A DNA stretch of 64,000 nt from Perca fluviatilis (taxonomy: Eukaryota; Chordata; Actinopteri; Perciformes; Percidae), in assembly GCF_010015445.1 (NCBI RefSeq), contig NC_053122.1, positions 36,407,513 through 36,471,512 on the forward strand, written 5' to 3'. Shown in pieces: positions 44,601-55,261 of this stretch. Every line of letters starts with the position of its first letter. The stretch's first letter is position 1. The notes under the pieces are model-generated. The model was given only the letters and a program-made list of their open reading frames with translations, searched no databases and had not been told where the DNA came from. The position numbers and the translations under genes are program-made.

Positions 44601-47600
44601 CTACCTACCTCGTGTCGGGGAAGTTTGTGGACAATGGCCAGACGGTGAGAAACGCCATCAATTATCAGGCCATGTTTTAGCTGATTTTCTTTATTAATAT
44701 ACCTATTGATGCTGATGTTGTGCTTCCTTTCAGAGTCACAAGGTGTCCGTAGTCAAAGAGGACCAGTTGGAAGGTGTGTACAGGCGTTGACTCTGTAATT
44801 GTGCACACAGCATTGTTGGCTGGTTGAATCTGTTGCCTTGCATCTAACTTCGGGTGATTTCTTTTCCAGACGTCAAATCCAAGATGAGCTTGATCGTCAG
44901 CGTGCACGTCTACAGTGTCCAGAAAGCTCTGCTGAAAGACAGCGGCCCCCTCTATGGTGTCGACTACGACGCCGTCAAAGACAATCTGAAGAACTGCAGC
45001 AGGTATGTCGTGTGCTTTAGAAGTGGGCCGTCGTCAGGGGCTTCACGCAGGTGAGGAAAAGCTATTTTATGTCAGAGATTCTGCAGATGAGAGAGATTCT
45101 ACGCCCTGCTGCGCCCTGAACTGCTACCACTATTATTTCTAGTCACTGATCCATTATCTATTATTGTGACTATTATTGCCACCATTTGTCACACCCCCAA
45201 CCGGCACCGTCAGACACCGCCTACCAAGAGCCTGGGTCTGTCAGAGGTTTCTCCCTAAAAGGAAGTTTTTCCTCACCACTGTTGCACTAAATGCTTGCTC
45301 TTGTTGGAATTGTTGGGTCTTTGTAAATTATAGAGTGTGGTTTAGACCTACTCTAGACCTACTAGTGTCTTGAGATAACTCCTGTTATTGTCAAGTTGTG
45401 TGTGATTTCTGGCTGACCACAGCTCTGCCCAAACTTGAAAACTGCTTTATCCTTGATGAACACAAAGGACAACTCAAAACTGTTCAAAACACACAAACAA
45501 AACCCATGGATTAGTTACAAATGACTCTCTATTCACTTTCTCAAAATAAGCATAAATAAATGTTACTGAATCCTCAAACCTAACCAAACAATCATTTAGT
45601 CATTTAGATTAACCTAGGATCATTGCAAGTTGATAATTAGAATATCAATATCATCATTAAACTCATTTAATAATTCAACAATACACATGATTAGAGTAAC
45701 GTTACTGTCAAGTTATACGTTCACATAATAAAGTCTTCACTATTTAATTTGAATTGTATGTTACAACCAAACAAAAGGGCATATAGAAGCATGAATTCAA
45801 CACATTCTGTCCTACCAGTTGCGTCTTTGAATGATCAGGAGCTGTGGTCATTGGTATCTCTTCTCAGGAATGAGTGAGAGCCGAGTAAGCTTTTACCAAA
45901 CATTTCGATGCCATGCACATGCGCTGCTTGTGGGTGCACCGGTTAATATGGTCCCAAGAGCACTTCCTGGAGGTTGGTTTCAACAGCTCCGGTTGCATGG
46001 TTGCCCCCTGCAGTTTGGGAGTGCTTTGAGTGCCCTGAGTGAATTTAGGCTTGAGTGCTCAGTATAGCTTGTAATCAGGAATTGACACAACAGTTATGAT
46101 TTGATACTATAAATGAAATTGAATTGAACGGACGTTGTAGTGCAATTGCTTGAATGGATGGTCCCTACACAACAGTTCTCAAAGTAACAGTCCAAATGTT
46201 CAGATATTCCCTAGAACATCCGCCTCTTCCATCCAGTTACTCCGTCATTACCTACTGTAGCTCAGGGCAGTGGTGGCTAGGGAATAAAGGAGTCCAGCAG
46301 CCGTCTACAGGGTTAAAAAACCGTAATGTATTAACCATCCGAGGTAGACTGACCACGAGCTCTGAGGTTGTGAAACCAAAGGTTCTGCTCCTGTAGAAGC
46401 TAGAAGTCTGAATGAAATCAGCCTTGTTTTTAAGAAAAAACACGTTTTATTCACAATCTTATGAAGAAATACTATACCGCCCACAGTCCCTAAGCGAAAC
46501 AGCAACATCTCTGATTGGTGGAACTCACTGTTGCCATGGAAATGTTTACCGCACCTGCGAAAGGCTATAGCGAGCTGCTACCAATGAAGTCTCTGATTGT
46601 TTCTGTACACAGTCTTGTATCTTTTGACTTTTTTGTCGTTTTCAAAATGTTGTTTTGCGTGCGGCCGGGTTAGCTCAGTTGGTAGAGCAGGCGCACATAT
46701 ATAGAGGTTTACTCCTCGACACTGGTTGGCTTGGTTCCAGGCTTATAACTCTATTCATAAGCATTTAATGAAAGGTCAATGGAGAGATTGAACCAGAGCC
46801 GTTAAAAAAGTGGGCTGTCGATTTGGTCTGAAAGACACACCAAAGGGTAGGAAATGTAAGACCGAGGACGGCCAATTACTACATGTCCTATGGTCCTGTG
46901 TTAAGGTCCAGGACTTTTGGACCGCGATACATGATAACCTATGTCGGATGCCCAGGATGATTTGTTCTGGGAGATGGGTCAATCGTAAGTGGGATAGATA
47001 AGCGCATGAGAAGCTGGGTCCAGACTAGTTTAATGACAGCCAGACAGACTACTTTAAGAGGATGGAGGAATGGAGTGGGCTTGTCAGATGGATAGAGTGG
47101 CGGCGTTTTAATTTTTTTGTATATACAGTGGTACTCATAAGTTTACATACCCGTGCTAAAGTTGACTAAAAAAAGGAATAAAAAAATCTTCTTTTGGAAA
47201 TTGATCTTAATGCCTTAATTAAAAAAAATGAGGAAAAATCTGACCTTTTAAGGAAACCAATTTTTTTGTGAATGAATAATGTATTGTAAATAAGTAAATG
47301 TTCTTCCTTAAAATACAGGGGCATAAGTCAGTACACCCCTATGTTAAATTCCCATAGAGGCAGGCAGACTTTTATTTTTAAAGGCCAGTTATTTCATGGA
47401 TCCAGAATACTATGCATCCTGATAAAGTTCCCTTGGCCTTTGGAATTAAAATAGCCCCCCCACATCACATACCCTTCACCATACATAGAGATTGGCATGG
47501 AGTACTTTCCATAAGATCATATCTCAATGCAAATCAATTCTGCTATCAGGCTAACTGAAATAAAACCATGCCATCTCTATGTATGGTGAAGGGTATGTGA

Positions 47601-50600
47601 TGTGGGGGGCTATTTTAATTCCAAAGGCCAAGGGAACTTTATCAGGATGCATAGTATCCTGGATCCATGAAATAACTGGCCTTTAAAAATAAACATCTGC
47701 CTGCCTCTATGGGAATTTAACATAGCGGTATGTATACTTATTCCCCCTGTATTTTAAGGAAGAAAATGTATTTATTTACAATACATTATTCATTCACAAA
47801 AACATTGGTTTCCTTAAAGGTCTGATTTTTTTTCCTCATTTCTTTTATTTTATTTTTTTATTAAGGCATTAAGATCAATTTCCAAAAGATGATTTCTTTT
47901 TTATTCCTCTTTTTAGTCAACTTTAGCAGGGGTATGTAAACTTATAAGCACCACTGTAAATGGTTTGCCAGGTTGGATGTCTATACTAGAAAATGGGGAA
48001 AGCACCTGAGCTTTCTGGAGAACTCCTAATAAGCTTTGTGCTGGGAGAGACATGTATGATGGGCTTTATGGTGTTGTCATTTATACATATGTTTATTTGA
48101 AATATGGTTTGTCTATTGTTTTGAATGGTCTTTTAATATTGTAGTTACTATGCCATCTTTTATGATCTGGGTGGGTGATGATGACGAGGGGGAGGATGTG
48201 TTCATTAGGGCTGGGCACCGAACGGCGATACTTTCATGGCAACGACCGAAAATATTCCGATCCTATATCCTTCAGGGCTTGACATTAACTTTTTGAGGCA
48301 CTTGTCCTTCGGACAAGTACATTTACGTTTCACTTGTCCATGCATAAAAGTCACTTGTCCGGGTAAAGATTCATCATTTTATAAAAAAAAATTGTGTTTT
48401 GCTAATGCAGAATTTGAACAAACCGTTGAAAGCATCCAAACACTATCAACATTAATACAATTCTGTTGAAACTGTAGAAACAAACGTGCCCCAACAATAG
48501 ATTTCCCCTTCAACAAGAAAAAAGGATCTCCAGACTCCATAATACAAAGTAATATGTTGCACGCCGGTGTGCAGAAGTTAATATATTGAGATTCTAAGTC
48601 AATATTTTAAAGTTTGTCATTACTTTCAGATTCCTAGTCAATATTCTAAGTTACTTAGTCAATATATTGAGATACTAAGTCGATACTTTGAGATATTGAG
48701 TCACTATATTGAGATTGTAAGTCAATATTTTAAATGTTTTTTAGGTTTGAGATTCTTTGTCAATATTCAGAGTTACTAAGTCAATATATTGAGATACTAA
48801 GTCAATATTTTGAGATAAATCAATATATTGAGATAAATCAATATATTGAGATACTGAACAATATAGTGAGATATTAAGTCAATATTGAGATACTAAGTCA
48901 ATATTTTGAGATAAATTAATATATTGAGATTCTTAGTTTATATTCTGAGATACTAAGTCAATATTTTGACCAGAGGTAGTGGTGACTACGGCTTGTTTAT
49001 TGCGAAGGCAAAATTAAATGATTTATTAAAAATGTAACAACAATAACTTATTTCACCAGTAAGTTCCTGTTAAACGACAAAAACAACCACTGGATAGGAA
49101 AAGGGTATTTTACAACAACTTTGAATGCAGCACGACGCTGGCGCGGCGAATTTCAAGTGAACGCAACATCTGTGTTTTTCCGACAACAGCAGCGGCACAC
49201 TGTCATATGTTCCTCTCCAGTGAAATACAGACACACCCCTTTAACCGTTTAGCTGTCAGCATTTTAACTGTTTAGTCCAGCTGCTAGCTAACGCTTAGGC
49301 TAACGTTACTTGCTGTTGAGTGTAGTGTTAACTAGCGTTAATATGCGGCGATGTTTAGGTTGCCCCTAACGTCCGTTTGAGCATCCGGAAGACGCAGGCA
49401 TTTCAGTGGCACCGCGTTGCAATTCGGTCCGGTAGATAACGGTCGTTAAGGCACCGGTGCCGTGTTAGCACAGAGTCTCTCCTTTTCTGTCAACGATGTG
49501 GCGAGGAGGTAACGTTAAGGCGGAGTTAACAAGCTAACGTTAGCTAAGTTCACCGTGCTTTCATGCTGCATTGCTTCCAGAGAACGAGCTGAACAGGGGG
49601 CTGGGTCTAACGTTAGCGGTCCGCTGACCGGGATTGCGGGGGAAAGAAATTATCGTTTCAAATCAGTAACATAGACGTAATGAGTGGCACATGACGTGAA
49701 CTAACATGGCATTTTAGTTTGTTTGAGTTTTAACTTGTCCAGTGGGACAAGTAAATTTCTCTTCCACTTGCCCTACAAAAAATCCACTTGTCCCGGACAA
49801 GTGGACAAGCCTTAATGTCGAGCCCTGTCCTTTATCTTTCGGTGCCAAATTTCGGTTCCAAAAGCGTCGGAGCGCGTCAGCGCAAGTTTATCTGTCCTCT
49901 CTGCATATTGACAGAGAGCGCAGCTCCGACACACACGCACGTTAATTTTGAGAACTGTTTTGATTCACAATTAAGGTGACTGGAAAGATTTTGAACGATG
50001 CCCAGCCCTAGTGTTCATGCTGCGAGTTGTATGTTGTAAAAAAAGTGCACTCACTGATGAGCTCTATTGAAGAACAGTGAGTCCCTGGGAAAGTATTGAC
50101 TAGTTCCTCCTGTGTGATTGCAGATACAGTGCCATCCGCTGTGCCAGCGCAGTGCCCAGGTCCTCTGTGGAGCTGCAGCAGGCCAGACACACCCAGCCAG
50201 CTCCTGCACCGGAGCCTGAACACAAGAAATCCACCACCAATGGAGATGCTACTCCGGCTTCCAAACCTTCCACCAAGCCACAGAAAAGCATCATGGGAAT
50301 GTTTGCAAATAAGAGCGCTCTTAAGAACCAGGACAGTGGTAAAGAGGTGAAGTCGGAGCAGAAGGAGGATGCACCTGTGGTACGGCTTGGTAGTCTTTGC
50401 TGTGATTCACTGCAGTTTACAAAGACATAAACTACAGGAGCTACACTGTTTAACTGTTTCCTGTTTTAGGTCGATGAGCCCAAAAGCAAACCAGCTGCAA
50501 AAGCCAACCCTATGATGAACTTCTTTGGCACTCAAGCAGCAAGTGAGTAATATCTTCACCATCATCCTTCTGTAGTTTTTCTAAATCTTAGTGGTATGTC

Positions 50601-51267
50601 TGCTAACTACTACTGCTACAATATGACTCTGTTAGTGTTTTTATTGTAAAATGCCATATCATTTGGTAGAGCTGCACAATTAATCGTGATTTTGTCGAAA
50701 TAGTGCTTCGTTAAAGGCAAAATATGTGTCAAACCATTCTGAATGAAGTATTGTGTTGCTGCAGAGACACCCCAGCCTACACCCTGTATCCTACAATAGT
50801 ACAGATCCTCGCAAAAATCACACTATAATCATTGTATATTTTTTTTATTTAAATATTTTTCTATGAAAATGAGAGTAATGATACAAAAATGATCATTCTC
50901 TCCAATATCGTGAATCCCATCGCAGCATCAGTCAAAATAATCGCAATTAGATATTTTCTTCATATCGTGCAGCCCTATCATTCGGTGTATTCACTATACC
51001 CTATATAATTCTATCGTGCAGCCCTACTACAGACAGTGAATGCTTAAAATTGTCTTTTTTTTTTTTTGGCATGTGATGTTTTAAAAATGCAGTAGTAGGA
51101 ACTAATTTACAAAAATGTGTTGTGGTGGTGTGCTGACTTTATTCAATCACTAACCCTTTCCAACTGGTCACTTCAGAGAAAACGGTGAAGCAGGAGGAAG
51201 CAGCTCCATCATCATCATCATCCTCAGCAGAGCAGCGGCGGCCCAGTTCACAGCCGGAGGAAACGCA

Positions 51268-51300
<33 letters not shown>

Positions 51301-54300
51301 GGAGCCGCCCAAAAACTCCAAGAAAGACTCCAGGAGGTGTGTGTTCAGGGTTCAAAATTAACTTTTTCATCCACTAGCCAAATGTCTAGTGGATGTTCAA
51401 ATTTTACCAGCCACTCACCAGTCCTTCCAGGAAAAACGAGTTTTTTTGTGATTGTTGCGGGCAAAAATCCTTGATTATGCGGCACGTTTTCTTAAAAAAT
51501 GCGATGGAATATGCGGGATATTTATGCGATGAAATTGCAGGAACTTGCAAGAATTGCGGGAACTTGCAAAAACTGCGGTTTGATGAAAAAGTGATTCCCA
51601 ACACCCTGCTTTTTTTTAAACTTAATTTCCAAAAATAGTTTACAGATATTCAGTCATTGCAATAAGTAAACAAATAAGATACAAAAATATATTCAAATAA
51701 TATAATATTAAAGTAAAAATAAAAGTAGTAGTCTAAACAGAAGGAAATAAAAGATACAAAAGAGACAGACTTTCAAAAATCGTTAATAATATAGACAGCA
51801 GGAGCACTTAAACAAAGAGATTTGAGTTTAAGATAGGTTTCTTATTGGATACCAACTTAAGAGACTCCAACATGTCAAATTCAACCTCCAACACCTGCTT
51901 TTCGGCTTTTCGATGATGTTCACGTAGCGTAATTACGTCACTTCATAACGATCCCATGGCAACAGGGGAAAATGGTTGCTCTTGTGTGAAGTAAACGCAA
52001 CATTTTTTCAATTTTCTGCTAAGAAATATGACTGTTTTGCAACGAAAATGAGGGGATTATTTAATCATGCAAGCACCGCATATTTTGCGCGGAAATCTGC
52101 AATTTATGCGTCGAAAGTGCGGCATATTTGAAAAAATGCGGCCCCTGCGTGAACATGCGGACTTTGGCTGATTATGCATTGAATTATGCGATCGCATAAT
52201 CGCGTTTTTCTGGAGGGACTGACTCACTAAATTATTGATTTGTGCTCAAAACTTTAAAAAACACAGATAAGAGGATTTTGCATTTCTTCTTAAAGTGCTC
52301 ATATTATGCTATATAAGTATATCTTTTTTGTGCACATTATAGGTTTACAAAGTGAAAAATGCCCAAAGCCCCCCAAAGGGACTTACCATCTCCAACAGGA
52401 AACACTGTTCACAAACTGCTCCAAACAGCTCTGTTGTAGTCCAGCCTTTACTTCAGAGACAAACGTGGTCACTTTGGAACACACGTTATAATGCTCGCCT
52501 AGCTGCTAGCATGGCACGTCCTCATACTCTGCTTCTGACTGGCTAGTAGTCCTTACCTAGCTACTGTCAGGGCACGCCCTCATACTCTGCTTCTGACTGG
52601 CTAGTAGTCCTTACCTAGCTACTTTCAGGGCACGCCCTCATACTCTGCTTCTGACTGGCTAGTAGTCCTTACCTAGGTACTGAGCATGTGCAACTCCCAA
52701 CAAAGATGCAACAGAAGTGAGATGTCTCACTCTGTAGCTAAAACAGAGAGCTCAACACACAGGGTGAAAAGAGGAGCTGCAGCAATGTGCAGTACAACAA
52801 AATATGGTGTTTTTTGAAAATGAAACCATGTAAACCTATTCTGATATAACCTCTAAATACAATTACGAACCTGAAGATGAGCATAATATGAGCACTTTAA
52901 ATGTAAGTTAAATTTTTTTTAAAAGCTTTTAAAATGAAGGCGTGTTCATTGAGTGATGGCCCACCAAAGTCAAATGTGGCCGTACTGTAAATCTAATTAT
53001 ACGTGTTGCTCTTGTTGAAGCAAAACCAAGCGAATGGAGGATTCTGACAGCGAGGAGGAGAAAATGGACAAAAAAAAGAGACGGCGGATTAAGAAGCCTG
53101 AACCAGACAGCAGCGATGAAGATGGTGAGCTGTTTACTTGACTTTTTATGATTTTTCTATTCTATCTTATCCATCTTTTTATTACTTCACATTGAATGTA
53201 GTTTTCTTTCATTATGTAAATCTTAAGAATACCCTGACTACAGTTCAGAGGAATATGGCGTAGTTTAGTCCTTCTGACTAATACTTGTTAACCTCTTCAG
53301 TCATTCCAGATTCCCCACAGCAGATGGAGACAAGAGAAGCGTCCCCAAGTCCTAAGGAGGAGGTGGAGCCTGTTTCACAGTCACATGTAAGGGATCAGAC
53401 CTGGAGATTTAGATATGAACTCAATTCACTTCAAAAAAAAAAGTATTAAAAGTATTAATCCCAAAAGGGGCAATTCAGTTTTGCAGTCAACCAGTCAGAT
53501 GAAAGCAGACAAGAATTAACACCATCGCGACCATCCAACCAATCAGCCAACATGTCAGTTAGCAGGTCAACCAATGGGTAACCCCAGGCAAGAGCAGCCA
53601 AGCACACACACACAGGTTGTCCAAAATGGGCAGAAGATAGCATCACCTTAATGGCATTAAAGAGAATCCACAAGAAAGAACATGGCCAGAATTACCCATG
53701 ATTCTCTTAGCTTTCTGGACTATCTGTGTCTTCGAGAGGGAGCTCAGGTCTGGTAACTGGACCCCAGAGATCTCAGGGCGTTTTCACGCCTACAGTTAGT
53801 TTGCTCCGGTCTGAATCACTTGATGAGTTTGTAAACTTGGAGCGGTTTCCCCTTGGTTCGGTTGGAAAAATCCAAGCGTATCAAAACGCGTCATTGCAAA
53901 TCACGCAAGAACGTCCACTCCTCTTATTGGTCGGATGTGTCTGGGTGGCGGGAGCAAGAAAGTAAACCCAGGAAGTAGGTGTGTATATTACTTGCATCTC
54001 CATGGTCAAACCAGCTCATCAGACATTGTTTAGCGAGCGACGTTACTACGTCCAGTGTTTCCTCTGTTGATTTTGTAGTGGCGGCCCACCATGGCAACAT
54101 TTCTGCCACGGCGGTATCAGAAACAGGGCTGTACAAAAACTTTTGTCGCAGTTGCCTTTTAAATGATCATGCCGACATAATGGCTGCCGCTCACATTCCA
54201 ATTTAACAACAAGTAGAACTACTCAGAGGTTATTGGGCCCGTCCAGTTTAACTCCACATAGTGTTGTGTTGATGGAGTTTATTGTCAGAACGTTCGCTTT

Positions 54301-55163
54301 CTTCCGGGTCGACTATTACACCAACAGCTCCACCAAAAACCTCACTGCGGTGGGTCCGTTCTAATTGTAGGTTGTTCAGACAGACCTGCCCCCACTGCAA
54401 AAAACAAAAATCCTTAAGGAAACACTGACTAGGGCTTTGACTTTTGACCAAAAATCATATTTGAACTTTGTTTGTTAATAAATATTTGAATATTAATATT
54501 AATAAATAATATTTTGACCATTAAATGCCTTCAGTAGACCTTATCAAAACGTAAGTTGTATGTTCTGTCCACCAGAGGGCAGTGTATCAGTCAATGTCAA
54601 TAGGCAGACGATTAGTGATGGTCAAATGAAGCTTCGCGAACCAGTGTCTTTACTTTCTGAGCTCACTAGATGGCGCTCTCTGTTCAACAAAGGGTTTGAA
54701 AACCCATTGAATTGCCATCATTAACCTTTTTCTTTGAACAGAGAGCGCCATCTAGTGAGCTCAGAAAGTAAAGACACTGGTTCGCGAAGCTTCATTTGAC
54801 CATCACTACAGACGATGTTTTCAGAAGAAAAACACAATTATTAAAATTGATAGTATTATTAAAAGTCAGACCCTGGACTAAACCCAAACCGTATGCTTTC
54901 GACAGGAAGTTTGGAGCTTTCACCGTATCCTACTTAAGTGTGGGTGTGGGTGTGGGTGGGCTGGCCAAAAACCGGGGAATACAGTATACTTGTGGGGCCC
55001 GAAATGCTGGACCCCACAAGGTTAAAGGGCTGTTTGAGGGTTAAGACTTGGTTTTAGGGTTAGAATTAGGTTAGGGTTAGAGTAAGGGTTAAGGTTAGGC
55101 ATTCAGTTGTGATGGGGGGCTAGGGAATGCATTATGTCAATGACTGTCCCCACAAATATAGTG

Positions 55164-55261
<98 letters not shown>

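Larger units (their letters stand above)
48206..50010. mobile_element. hAT element (outer), perfect 8-bp duplication, in pold3 intron 5
   Basis: Ends TAGGGCTGGGCA and TGCCCAGCCCTA; flanks GTGTTCAT at 48198-48205 and 50011-50018, identical. About 245 bp of its own sequence remains around the inner element at 48273-49827. It ends 113 bp before exon 6. Confidence 0.92.

Noticed and set aside
44854..45054. Independent small gene within pold3
   Set aside because: It is pold3 exon 5 read through the donor GTATGT into the intron.
46658..46725. Possible tRNA gene (good A box)
   Set aside because: The B box and the complementary stems are missing; the sequence belongs to the SINE family also seen at 16866.
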